This document shows positions 1 to 45,640 of a stretch of DNA of 64,000 bases, piece after piece (the stretch's first letter is position 1; each line of letters starts with the position of its first letter). The stretch covers positions 2,728,727-2,792,726 of the forward strand of contig CM060478.1 of the NCBI GenBank assembly GCA_030544235.1, given 5' to 3'. A model generated the notes under the pieces. The model was not told the origin of the DNA and made no database searches. It worked only from the letters and a program-made list of their open reading frames with translations. The translations under genes and the position numbers were made by a program. The stretch is from Lepturacanthus savala. Taxonomy: Eukaryota > Chordata > Actinopteri > Scombriformes > Trichiuridae.

Positions 1-602
1 CAAAATTCACTTTTCAGCACTCATCCTCTAGGAGTCCTTTACGAGGACTCGCTAGATCCAAAATCTCTCATCCAGATCAAAACCACCACAAACACAAACA
101 AGAAAGGCACAACTTTATATCAGAGCCAAAAACAACAACAGTCATTCAACAGAAAGACCAGAGGTTAATATTTCCTGCTGACATCAAACACACCCAGTCA
201 CTTCAACTCCCAGAATCCTCAGCGCATACAATCATGTGGTGAAGTTGTCAAAGGTCAACACTTAGCTAATAAAAATAATTTATTTAGTAAAAAACATGTA
301 ATGAGTTTTCAGTTTTTCAAGTCAACAAAAAATAATACACACGTATCTGAAGGGACGAGCAAACAGCAATTCTCTGCAAAGCTTTAAGCAAAGCCAGAAA
401 CACATTAACTGCAATATATTTAGTATTATGGGTTGTTAATAAGTCTTGGCTTCTTATTTCTTTCCAGGTTTCTACATATGTTATATTACTGGTAATATTA
501 GTGGGTTGGATTCAGAGCATCATCTCTGCAGGTTTTCCAGATTCATAAATTCTGAATAAAAATCATATTTTTACCCAGATTTGCTCACAGCTGATTGGTT
601 AC
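1..602. other. LDB3 intron 7 sequence, no recognised element
   Basis: AT-rich intron downstream of exon 7, running off the window. No exon, RNA gene or tandem array was recognised. Confidence 0.6.
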
Positions 603-34641
<34,039 letters not shown>

Positions 34642-35260
34642 TCTTCCCGCAAAAAAAAAAAGTTCCCCCAACGAAAAGGTCGATTTAAAACCGAATTTTT
34701 CGCAAAAAACCCTACGAGCGGCTGGAAGGGACGGGCGGCGGCGTGTAGCCTCTGAAAGGAGACAGAAGAAGAAGAAACAGGCGTCAAAAAGAGGACCTGG
34801 AGTGGGGCGAAGAAGAAGAAGAAGCTGAGAAAGGAGAGGACTCGCCTGCTCAGACCGGCTGAAGTGACAGCCTAAGAATAGCCAGAGATAGCACTGTGGC
34901 ATTGTGGGTGGGGTGGGTGGGGTGGGGGGGGGGGGCGGCGGGGTGAGGCGGGGTGAGGCAGGACGGGGGGTCGGGGGGTGGGTGGGGTCCTGAGAGTAAA
35001 GGAGGGGGGGTGGACTTATATGGCGTGAAAGGGGACACCCGGTATGCCAGGCTCGCCGTGATTCACTGGAGCTAATATAGACCCGGTGGATTCTTCTAGA
35101 CCCCCGCCGCCCCCCCCGCCACCGTCCTGTCACGCCCAGGGTCTCCCTGGCGCCCAATCAGGGGCCGTGCCAGGATACGTCTCATTATCTCCGCGGCGAT
35201 AAAGCCGAAACCGAAAGGGCACGAGCTAAGTGGTTCCGATAGCGGAAAAGGTCAGGAACG
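34642..35260 (-). promoter_or_regulatory. GC-rich LDB3 5' UTR/promoter region
   Basis: High GC and CpG with G-runs (34910-35010 on plus). A T11 tract at 34656-34666 (minus) lies in the presumed 5' UTR. The contrast with AT-rich surroundings marks it as the gene's CpG-island-like start region. Confidence 0.55.
34990..35060 (-). promoter_or_regulatory. Candidate LDB3 core promoter with TATA/CArG-like element
   Basis: On the minus strand CCATATAAGT lies at 35023-35014, about 375 bp before the LDB3 ATG. It reads both as a TATA-like box and as a CArG box with one mismatch (SRF site), which would suit a striated-muscle gene. The surrounding 34.7-35.25 kb is unusually GC-rich. The transcription start and any 5' UTR intron are unknown. 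Confidence 0.3.
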
Positions 35261-35339
35261 GGCGGTTATTACAGAGAGGTCACGGGGTCAATCCCTGGAG
35301 ATTCTATAGAAACACGTCCGGTAGCGTGTTGGGGTTATA

Positions 35340-36395
35340 CACGTCTGGGGTCACTTAGAAATGTACTTGTGTTTGAAAGGAAATCGCTGTTTTACATCAC
35401 TAATGTGGTAAATGACTATTCTAGCTGCAAATGTCTTTTGGTGCATCAATATCTACATAGGTGCATTTCCAGCAACTATCAGTCCAGTGTTCTAATGGAA
35501 CAATCAGAAGATTAATGGATGATTAGTAGAATTTTTTAAATCCATTTTGCACCTTTTGTGGCCAAAAACGCCCATGCAATGGTAAAAACCTTTTATCTTC
35601 ACTAGGATTTAGTCTTAACTTTAAGGGGAAATTTTAAGAAATTTGCTCCTTGAGACCGAAAAAGAGGTTCGACAAATTTGAACACTACCGTTCAAAAGGT
35701 TGGTTTCACTTCAAAATTTCCTTATTTTTGAAAGAAAAGCAGTGTTTTTATCAATGAAGATAACTTTAAATTAATCATAAATTCACTCTATACATCACTA
35801 ATGTGGTAAATGACTATTCTAGCTGCAAATGTCTGGTTTTTGGTGCATCAATATCTACATAGGTGCATTTCCAGCAACTATCAGTCCAGTGTTCTAATGG
35901 AACAATCAGAAGGTTAATGGATGATTAGTAGAATTTTGCACCTTTTGTGGCCAAAAACGTCCATGCACAAACTGCTGTTATTAGTTTTTATTTATTTATA
36001 TATATATTGCTATTAGGTTTCACATTAAAAGCTGAGATTCTTTGGTAAAAACCTTTTATCTTCACTAGGATTTAGTCTTAATTATGAGGGGAAATTTTAA
36101 GAAAATGAAGAATTGGCTTTTTGAGACCAAAAAAGAGGTTCGACAAATATGAACACTATCGTTCAAAAGGTTGGTTTCACTTCGAAATGTCCTTATTTTT
36201 GAAAGAAAAGCACTGTTTTTATCAATGAATATAACTTTAAACTAATCATAAATCCACTCTATACATCACTAATGTGGTAAATGACTATTCTAGCTGCAAA
36301 TGTCACATCAATATCTACATAGGTGCATTTCCAGCAACTATCAGTCCAGTGTCTAATGGAACAATCAGAAGGTTAATGGATGATTAGAAAACCCT
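35340..36395 (+). repeat. Three tandem copies of a 400-470-bp repeat
   Basis: Repeated blocks: CATCACTAATGTGGTAAATG (35396, 35793, 36263), TCAATATCTACATAGGTGCA, and GAACACTACCGTTCAAAAGG with TCCTTATTTTTGAAAGAAAA. The last resembles termini of fish DNA transposons. Copies differ by small deletions. Confidence 0.88.
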
Positions 36396-36689
36396 TGATG
36401 CTAACATGTTAGCACAGCTGGAAACAGTTTAGCTGTTTAGATTAGATTATTTCTAACCTTGTCAATGTCTTGACTGTATTTTCTATTAATTTTACAACTC
36501 GTGGTGGTAAAAAAACGTGTAATTTTTCATGGAAAACACAAAATATTCTGAAGTATGAACTGAAGTATGTCGTAAACTGACACGAGACAAAATAAATCTA
36601 CTACATTTTCTTTTATTTGCCACAGACTTTTTAAATTACAACCAAAAAAAGTGCCTTCACTGGATGCAGGTCACTTATATTTCTCCTTG

Positions 36690-36790
36690 TGTGTGTGTGT
36701 GTGTGTGTGTGGCATCCATCAGTGCTGTCGGCACTGAATGCGGCGACGTCTGTTCCTTCATCACCAGAAGCTACAGCTACTAAAAGAACG
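36690..36790 (+). repeat. Dispersed repeat with (GT)n, copy 1
   Basis: A (GT)n tract followed by GGCATCCATCAGTGCTGTCGG and ACGTCTGTTCCTTCATCACC. An inverted copy with (CA)n is at 42630-42781. Confidence 0.75.
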
Positions 36791-37201
36791 TCCTTGTCCC
36801 TGAGACACAGGACACAACATTTCATGCATATAATTATCAGTTGAGTCACTAACAATCGTGTTATGTATGTATTTTTTAAAGTTTGTAGTTTTCTATGTAG
36901 ATTTAGCAGCTATTTAAGGTTTAAAGTCACACTAGAATGTTCAGAAACTGGCCTGAAGTCACCGTGTGTTTTCTAAACCAACTAGAGTTTATTCAGTAAC
37001 GACCACATGTTTCTCTAACCTGATCATTTCAGCCTAAACCTGGATCTTAGCCTGAACTCCACTGTAGAGTAAATACAGGTCTAACAGTGATGACAGCAGC
37101 AGGACATAAACAGCTCCTCTCTGCAGTAACAGATGTATGTCAGCAGGGTAATGGGCTTTTATTTTGGCAGGTGGTGACAACAGGTGGAGACTTCCCTGAC
37201 G

Positions 37202-37207
<6 letters not shown>

Positions 37208-37233
<26 letters not shown>

Positions 37234-37234
37234 G
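37208..37234 (+). repeat. (CA)n microsatellite
   Basis: About 13 units; two short GT/CA runs follow within 45 bp. Confidence 0.9.
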
Positions 37235-37381
37235 CTGAGCGTGTGTGTGTGTGAGGTTTCATGTACGACACACACACGTGTGTCTATCTCTCTACTGTAT
37301 AGAATTCCTGGAATTTCTCTGTCCTGCTGTAATGTTCCTCACATATAACGACAACCGCTCGTCTGATTGACTTCACACTTG

Positions 37382-37465
<84 letters not shown>

Positions 37466-37467
37466 GA
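37382..37467 (+). repeat. (GT)n microsatellite, about 41 units
   Basis: Nearly uninterrupted GT, ending GCGTGTGACC. Confidence 0.97.
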
Positions 37468-37617
37468 CCCAATGAAGTTCAGAGTTGTAGCTGTAACAAA
37501 AAGTTTTACCATGTGTCTTAACACAATAATAAATAGAAGCATGAAAATAAAAATTATTACTTTCTTATATGATAATACTTTGATTACAGTACATATATGT
37601 AGCATGAAACATGTTGT

Positions 37618-38570
37618 CTGTATCATGTAACATGCCCGTACCATGTAACATATGTATATTATGTTACATGCCTATAATGTGTAACATGTCTGTAAAGTGT
37701 AATGTGTAACATGTCTGTAAAGTGTAATGTGTAACATGTCTGTAAAGTGTAATGTGTAACATGTCTGTAAATTGTAATGTGTAACATGTCTGTAAATTGT
37801 AATGTGTAACATGTCTGTAAATTGTAATGTGTAACATGTCTAACATGTCTGGAGCATGGAGCATGTCTGTAACATGTAACATATCTTCTTTAACATGTAA
37901 CATCTGTATCATGTAACATGTCTGTAACATGTAACATATCTTTAACATGTAACGTCTGTATCATGTAACATGTAACATATCTTTAACATGTAACATCTGT
38001 ATCATGTAACCATGTCTATAACATGTAATATATATGTATCATGTAACATGGCTGTAACATGTAACATGCCTATAACATGTATCATGCCTGTAACATGTCT
38101 ATAACATGTAACATATCTGTAACATGTAACATGTCTATAACATGTATCATGCCTGTAACACGTCTATAACATGTCAATGAGCCCAGCAGTGACTCTCATA
38201 CTGATCTCAGAGCAGCAGATCTGATCTGTCCATCTGTAACATGTAACATGTATATAACATGTAACATGTCTATAACATTTATATAACATGTAACATGTCT
38301 ATAACATGTATATAACATGTAACATGTCTATAACATGTATATAACATGTAACATGCCTGCAACATGTAACATGTCTACATCATGTAACACGTCTATAACA
38401 TGTAACATGCCTTTAAGACGTCTATAACATGTCAATGAGCCCAGCAGCGACTCTCATGCTGATCTCAGAGCAGCAGATCTGATCTGTCCGTCTGTAACAT
38501 GTAACATGGCTATAACATGTATATAACATGTAACACGTCTATAACACGTCTATAACATGCCAGTGAGCCC
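37618..38570 (+). repeat. CATGTAACATGTCTGTAA minisatellite with embedded duplicated island
   Basis: Irregular 17-36-bp units built from the near-palindrome CATGTAACATG. Three copies of an island GAGCCCAGCAGTGACTCTCA to GCAGATCTGATCTGTC interrupt it at about 38167, 38436 and 38564, giving an outer period of about 130-270 bp. Confidence 0.9.
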
Positions 38571-38895
38571 AGCAGTGCCTCTCATGCTAATCTCAGAGCA
38601 GCAGATCTGATCTGTCTGTTAAATCACCAGCTAAGTTTAGACGCCTTTAGTCGCAGCAGGAATCTGAAGTGAATATCCCAGGGTGCAACAGGTCGATGCA
38701 GCTGGTTTAAATGTTTTAAATGTCAATAAATCCAGTTTTTTACTGTCAGACGACACTAAATGATCATATCTGCTGAGGATCGGTGGGTTAAATGGAAAGT
38801 ATTCAGACTGTGGGGGTGATTCTGCTTCTTTAGCCACAGCAGCTGTTGCTGCCACATACAGAAGAACAGGAAGTTTCCAAACCTGTGACCTCAGA

Positions 38896-38935
38896 TGTAA
38901 AAGAAGAAGAAGAAGAAGAAGAGAAGAAGAAAAAA
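38896..38935 (+). repeat. (GAA)n simple repeat
   Basis: About nine GAA units with small interruptions. Confidence 0.9.
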
Positions 38936-39057
38936 TAATACAGCATAGAAAAGTTAAATAAGTTAAAAGTACAATGAGATTATATAAGTATCATGAGTTT
39001 GTTGTAGTTAAAAGATAAAAAGAGACGCATCTTTGAATTGTTTTATCCATATTTGAG

Positions 39058-40668
39058 TTAGCAGGGAGCTAACAGGAAGTTAGCAGGGTCTAACAGGAAG
39101 TTAGTAGGGAGCTAACAGGAAGTTAGCAGGGTCTAACAGGAAGTTAGTAGGGAGCTAACAGGAAGTTAGCAGGGTCTAACAGGAAGTTAGTAGGGAGCTA
39201 ACAGGAAGTTAGCAGGGGGCTAACAGGAAGTTAACAGGGAGCTAACAGGAAGTTAACGGGGGCTAACAGGAAGTTAGTAGGGGGCTAACAGGAAGTTAAC
39301 GGGGGCTAACAGGAAGTTAACAGGGAGCTAACAGGAAGTTAACGGGGGCTAACAGGAAGTTAGTAGGGAGCTAACAGGAAGTTAGCAGGGATCTAACAGG
39401 AAGTTAACAGGGTCTAACAGGAAGTTAGTAGGGAGCTAACAGGAAGTTAGCAGGGTCTAACAGGAAGTTAGTAGGGATCTAACAGGAAGTTAGCAGGGTC
39501 TAACAGGAAGTTAGCAGGGAGCTAACAGGAAGTTAGTAAGGAGCTAACAGGAAGTTAACGGGGGCTAACCGGAAGTTAACAGGGAGCTAACAGGAAGTTA
39601 GTAGGGAGCTAACAGGAAGTTAGCAGGGTCTAACAGGAAGTTAGTAGGGAGCTAACAGGAAGTTAGCAGGGTCTAACAGGAAGTTAGTAGGGAGCTAACA
39701 GGAAGTTAGCAGGGGGCTAACAGGAAGTTAACAGGGAGCTAACAGGAAGTTAACGGGGGCTAACAGGAAGTTAGTAGGGGGCTAACAGGAAGTTAGCAGG
39801 GTCTAACAGGAAGTTAGTAGGGAGCTAACAGGAAGTTAGCAGGGTCTAACAGGAAGTTAGTAGGGATCTAACAGGAAGTTAGCAGGGTCTAACAGGAAGT
39901 TAGCAGGGAGCTAACAGGAAGTTAGTAAGGAGCTAACAGGAAGTTAACGGGGGCTAACCGGAAGTTAACAGGGAGCTAACAGGAAGTTAGTAGGGAGCTA
40001 ACAGGAAGTTAGCAGGGTCTAACAGGAAGTTAGTAGGGAGCTAACAGGAAGTTAGCAGGGTCTAACAGGAAGTTAGTAGGGAGCTAACAGGAAGTTAGCA
40101 GGGGGCTAACAGGAAGTTAACAGGGAGCTAACAGGAAGTTAACGGGGGCTAACAGGAAGTTAGTAGGGGGCTAACAGGAAGTTAACGGGGGCTAACAGGA
40201 AGTTAACAGGGAGCTAACAGGAAGTTAACGGGGGCTAACAGGAAGTTAGTAGGGAGCTAACAGGAAGTTAGCAGGGATCTAACAGGAAGTTAACAGGGTC
40301 TAACAGGAAGTTAGTAGGGAGCTAACAGGAAGTTAGCAGGGTCTAACAGGAAGTTAGTAGGGATCTAACAGGAAGTTAGCAGGGTCTAACAGGAAGTTAG
40401 CAGGGAGCTAACAGGAAGTTAGTAAGGAGCTAACAGGAAGTTAACGGGGGCTAACCGGAAGTTAACAGGGAGCTAACAGGAAGTTAGTAGGGAGCTAACA
40501 GGAAGTTAGTAGGGAGCTAACAGGAAGTTAACAGGGTCTAACCGGAAGTTAGCAGGGAGCTAACAGGAAGTTAACAGGGGGCTAACAGGAAGTTAACAGG
40601 GAGCTAACAGGAAGTTAGTAGGGAGCTAACAGGAAGTTAGTAGGGAGCTAACAGGAAGTTAGCTGTTT
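39058..40668 (+). repeat. 21/22-bp minisatellite (GCTAACAGGAAGTTAGYAGGGA), about 74 copies
   Basis: Units alternate between GGGAGCTAAC, GGGTCTAAC, GGGGGCTAAC and GGGATCTAAC joints, and GTTAGCAG, GTTAGTAG, GTTAACAG and GTTAACGG tails. The order of variants recurs in blocks, marked for example by the rare CTAACCGGAAG unit at about 39565, 39954 and 40451. No unique spacers, so not CRISPR. Confidence 0.97.
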
Positions 40669-41120
40669 CCAACTGGTTGCAAATCATTTTTATAGATCAG
40701 TAGTACAGGAGCATCAATATTTGTTATAAATGAGCGATTTTACTTTCTGTGACATATTATGTTATCTTATACATATTTGCTGGGATATAAATTACATAGT
40801 ATAAAACAGAATATGCCCCTTTAATCATTTAATTGTACAGATAACGTGTTATTCTGCACAAATAAACTGATTACTCTGGTTGAAATGTCCTGCTCACATC
40901 AATATTCTGATTTGTCACAGAAGAAAACGGCTGATTTTACCTGTTTCAGTGGCTGTAACGTCTGCTGCCGCCTGTTGGGGGCGCCGGTTCAGACCGAGTT
41001 CACAGCATTTTAAAGCTCCAAGTTTAGAAAACAAAGTGAGTGAACTCACTGTCGCTATGTGACTCTCTGCTCACTGCCCTTCATACAGAACAGTGAGTCG
41101 CAGCTAAACCATTCACAGCT
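40669..41120. other. Intergenic, no recognised element
   Basis: Plain sequence before the GT/CA tracts; a 60-codon open frame at 40880-41062 has no domain. Confidence 0.5.
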
Positions 41121-41125
41121 ACATG

Positions 41126-41127
41126 AG

Positions 41128-41162
<35 letters not shown>

Positions 41163-41245
41163 ATAGAGGATCTGTCTCAGCATTAACTGTACACACTGAC
41201 CCCAGACACACTCTAAAACACACACACACACACACACACATTCAC
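41126..41245 (+). repeat. (GT)n and (CA)n pair
   Basis: GT at about 41126-41160 and CA at about 41216-41240, an inverted pair about 55 bp apart. Confidence 0.9.
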
Positions 41246-41515
41246 TTGTGAACTTGTGTCATTTTAAACAGCTTCTTAATTGAGCTTCCTTGTTGAGTTA
41301 AAGGTCGTCTCAGTAAATTATACACAGCAGACCACAACCTGCCAAGTTGTGAAGTGAAGTGAGATTTGTTCTCGGGGGAAATGGCCATTAGTTCAGGTCA
41401 ATTGACCCACTCGACCTCTCTCTGGCCTTAAGAACCAACAACTATTTACATGTTTTTTACCTTGGTTAACTGGTGTTTATTGGGTAAAATCTTGGAAATA
41501 CACTCCGGATATTAA

Positions 41516-42045
41516 CCCGTTAAACTCCTGAGATTGCTCCACTAATCATGTACAAATATAGTGAAGCTATACATCAAATTAAACAGGAGAAACTCCACTA
41601 CAAGCACATATAAGTCATATTTACACACACCAAACACAACTCCAACACCAAGCTAATTAATTAACAAATATGAAAATCGGTATACGATCATAAAGCCGAC
41701 CCACTCGCCACATTTTGATGGCTAGCGCTCTGATACTTCATGTTACACAAACAAATGACATCTCATATGAAAGCTGAGACTGTGACGAGTCCAACGGTAC
41801 CATCAGTGTAGCTTTATGATAAAAACTCAGTAAACTAGCAGCCAAAAAACACTACAGTAAAAAGTCGCTTGTTTGAAGCGACGAACAAAAAATGTGTTTT
41901 TTTGTTGCTGTTTTGGGATGAAAATGTTTATTTGAGATCAATAAATGGTCGTTTAGTGTCGACCAACATCTCTGTGTTTATTCCAGACATACCCTACTGA
42001 CTATGGGGATGTCCTAAACATAAAAAAGGGCTGGAGGTCAAGGGG
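41516..42045. mobile_element. 530-bp TTAA-flanked MITE (piggyBac-like)
   Basis: TTAA at 41512-41515 and 42046-42049 flank termini CCCGTTAAACTCC (left) and CCCCTTGACCTCC (right, reverse complement), 10 of 13 matching. TTAA target duplication with CCC ends is typical of piggyBac-type elements. No transposase coding capacity, so non-autonomous. A truncated internal copy is at 56121-56466. Confidence 0.7.
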
Positions 42046-42629
42046 TTAAACGCATTATAGTAAAGTAAGTAAACTAGCATCAAATTATAAATTGCAATTC
42101 AAAATAAAAGTCCTGAACTTCTATCCCACATAACCTCTGGGATGAAGGGTCATATGTTTCATTAATTCAGAAAAGTAATTGACAGCATGAAACTACAGTA
42201 GGAATTTGACTTGTATGAGTAAATCTGTACCGGCCCTTTAAATGCAATACTGTTGGAAAGGCTGTTTATTTCCCCAGTGAATGGTTCCCCATTAGGAGTA
42301 AGTGATATTTATGGGATGATCAGCACAGCCGAGTATGCGGGTTACACTCTTAACTCTTCATTCAGTTAAATGCTGATATTAGTTTTAATCATATTTAATC
42401 TATTCTTCTTTGTTTAATCACATTTTAGTCGATAAAAGGTCCTGGTATTTTAGTCTAGTTCGTCTTTGACAGCAGGTTGATAGTATCTGTAACAACAGGA
42501 ATTATTGGTAGGAACCTTTGTTTAGTTCAGTGTGACACGGGGACATATTTTGAAGTGACACCACCACCAGAGCTGAATGTTCCCTACAGGCTAAAAGTTT
42601 AATAACCAGCAGGTTAAAACAGTAGCAGA

Positions 42630-42693
42630 CAGTAGAATCTGGTGATGAAGGAACAGACGTTGCCGCATTTAGTGCCAACAGCTCTGATGGATG

Positions 42694-42781
<88 letters not shown>
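42630..42781 (-). repeat. Dispersed repeat with (CA)n, inverted copy 2
   Basis: GGTGATGAAGGAACAGACGT and GCTCTGATGGATGC, followed by about 42 CA units (42697-42781), reverse-complement to 36690-36785. The microsatellite is at the same end of both copies. Confidence 0.8.
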
Positions 42782-42785
<4 letters not shown>

Positions 42786-42877
42786 GAGTTTTTCACTGCT
42801 ACTATAATTTATCTTATTTTATTCATATTCTATTGGAATAAGATAATTATATATAAGCCAAAGCTTATATACTTTAT

Positions 42878-42982
<105 letters not shown>

Positions 42983-43009
42983 CAGTGTGCGTGTGTGTTC
43001 ACCTCTTTT

Positions 43010-43530
43010 TTTCAGGTGTGTGTCTTCGCCTCTTCTCTTAGGCTCCGCCCACCTGCTCCTGCTGCCTCCTTAGCCCCGCCCACCTGCCCGTGCTTCTCCT
43101 TAGCCCCGCCCACCTGCTCCGCTCCGGGCTCGGAACTCAGCGACAATTTGAAGCTGAAATGAAACGAAAACAACAAACTGAGAAGTTTTTTTGCAGCTTC
43201 AGACCTGGACCAGGACCAGGACCCGGACAAGGACCAGGACCCGGACCAGGACCAGGACCCGGACAAGGACCAGGACCAGAAAGCGGGTGCACTTGTTGCA
43301 GGAGGAGGAGGAGGAGGAGGATGAAGGCGGAGGATTAAAGAGGTAGGAGCAGGTGAACCGTCAGAAAGGTGAAAGGTGAAAGGTGAAAACCTGAAGCTGT
43401 CGCTTCTCTCGGTTCCCGCAGATCACCGACAGACCCGGACCTCCTGCTGTCCGGGATCCGGGGATCCTGGTCCCGAAGGAGGAGGAGGAGGAAGAGGAGG
43501 AGGAAGAGGAGGAGGACGAGGTGTTAACGC
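43010..43530. promoter_or_regulatory. GC-rich block with GC boxes and 18-bp GGACC repeat
   Basis: Three GC-box-type motifs (CTCCGCCC or CCCCGCCC followed by ACCTG) repeat at about 43042, 43074 and 43105, followed at 43205-43285 by GGACCAGGACCCGGACAA tandem units and GGA runs (43300-43322, 43478-43520). In an AT-rich intergenic region this looks like an orphan CpG-island or distal promoter. No supported exon. Confidence 0.35.
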
Positions 43531-43639
43531 TGGATTTTCATTAGCAGGGTTTTTATTTAAAGAGGCAGCAGCTGCTGTTAAAGCCTTAAAATACTCTATT
43601 TAATATAAACTCATCTAGTAGTACTAGAAGTATTCAGAT

Positions 43640-44075
43640 ACTGTCTTTCTTTCTTTCTTTCTTTCTTTCATTCTTATATAATACTATATATATTATATAA
43701 TATAATTATGTGTTTTTTATTATTTTATAATTTTTAAAATAATTTTTATATTTTTATACTTTTATGCTTTCTTTCTTTCTTTCTTTCTTATATAATGCTG
43801 CTCTTTTTTATTTATTTTATTTTGTATTTTTTATAATTATATAGGTGTTTTTTATTATTTTATTTTATAATTTTTTTAAAGCCATTTTTATATTTTTATA
43901 CTTTTAAGCTTTCTTTTCTTTCTTTCATTTTCTTTCTTATATAATGCTGCTATTATTTTTTATTATTTTATTTTTTTAAATATTTATACCTGCAAGTGCT
44001 TTTTTAAATTATTTTATTTAATTTTTTAAAATTATTTTTATGCTTTCTTTCTTTCTTATATAAATTTGTATTCAT
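43640..44075 (+). repeat. (CTTT)n and TTTTTATT-rich low-complexity region
   Basis: CTTTCTTTCTTT runs at about 43644, 43767, 43911 and 44043, separated by about 120-150 bp of similar T-rich sequence with TTATATAATGCTGCT: a degenerate tandem of about four units. Confidence 0.75.
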
Positions 44076-44223
44076 TATTTTACACAGGTGTTTTGTATTA
44101 TTTTTATTTATTTTTAGTATTTTATTTTAATACCAAATGCAATTTCAGTGTACAATATACAATTAAAATAAAGGGGTTTTTTTTATTTCATTTTGTATTT
44201 TTGTTATACATTTATAGCTACAA

Positions 44224-44225
<2 letters not shown>

Positions 44226-44314
<89 letters not shown>
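44226..44314. repeat. (AT)n microsatellite, about 89 bp
   Basis: Uninterrupted alternating AT. Confidence 0.97.
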
Positions 44315-44317
<3 letters not shown>

Positions 44318-45640
44318 TTTTTTATATTTTTATGGTAAAACCACCAAATGCAATTTCATTGTACAATGTAAAATGAAAAAAAGTTTTAATTATATTTATA
44401 ATTTATTCTAAATAAACCCAAAAAGTTCTTGTTTTGCAGATATACTCTATAAAAATCTATAATTTATCTGAGTCTCCAACAGAAGTTGAACTAAATGTTC
44501 AATAAAATATGAATTTAATTAATTTATTAATTTAAAGGTGAATGAATTATCAGCTAAAACTGCTTCTTTCTTAATTATAATAATTAAAATATAATAAATA
44601 TTTAGATTCCTCCAGTGTCCAAATGAGTCAAATCACACAAATCACAGTGAATAACAGATATTTATTTAGAAAAATAAATAAAAGCAACACTGAAGTGAAC
44701 AGGAGTAATAAATCTACAATAAATCATCTCAATAAATCATAAGTGTTTATATTCAGTGATTTATTCATTATACATGAAGGAAAAATCAACAAGTTTAAGA
44801 TCTGGGCGTGAAAATAATAAAACATTTAATCAGAATATTAAACCAAAGCTGTAAAAGTGGATGAAGTTGGTGTCGTAATAATATCTTTATTTAAATCAGG
44901 GGTCAACTCAAATCAAATTTAAATATAATAATAGTCTATTTTATCCTTAATTGTTTAAAAAAATAATGCAAAATGCAAATAAAAAGCAGCAAAAACCTAC
45001 ATTTACATTATTTTACTATTTAATTATTTACCCTCAAAATTTCAGCTGCTGTTAAAATGAAGTGAGGAAACATGATTCTAGAATCAATTTCTACTGGTGA
45101 GTGATATTTTTATAGTAATTTAGTCAATAAATTCAATAAATATGCAGCCAAATATAAAGAAATGAAGGAAGTTCCAGTATCCACAGGTAATTCCAGGAAG
45201 TTTCACTATGGAATTAAAGTCCAGGCCATTATTCTAACAGGGTTTTAATATATTATCTCTGTTCTTCTATAGAAACATTCAAATAGAAATAAGTTCATTG
45301 AGAATTTGCTGCTTTACAATCAACATTTACGTCCCTTTAACCCCGAAAATACAACATCACAGTCACAAATCAGCAAAATACACACTTTAAATACGAGAAG
45401 TGGAACGTGAACACGAGTTTACACTGAACTTTAACATTTAAAATACCTTTTTCTATAAAAGTGCTGTAAATTGCAGACGTCTGGGAAACTTTTACACGTG
45501 TTTTATGTCATTAATGATGTTTTTAAGCTGTAGTTTAACATGAAGACAAAAAAAAGGAAAATCAAAGGATGAATTAGAGTAAAGCGGGAAGATATTTTAC
45601 AAAAAAACTATTTCTACACTGTAAAACCTTATAATTCACT
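44315..45640. other. AT-rich intergenic, no recognised element
   Basis: No gene, RNA or periodic repeat recognised. Confidence 0.55.

Noticed and set aside
39058..40668. CRISPR-like regular repeat array
   Set aside because: Units are contiguous, with no unique spacers, in a eukaryotic genome with no cas genes; it is a minisatellite. The same applies to the arrays at 23.35, 45.6 and 52.8 kb.
43012..43338. Open frames rich in Gly/Pro or Ser/Trp in the GC-rich block
   Set aside because: They translate the GGACCAGGACCCGGACAA tandem and have no domain.
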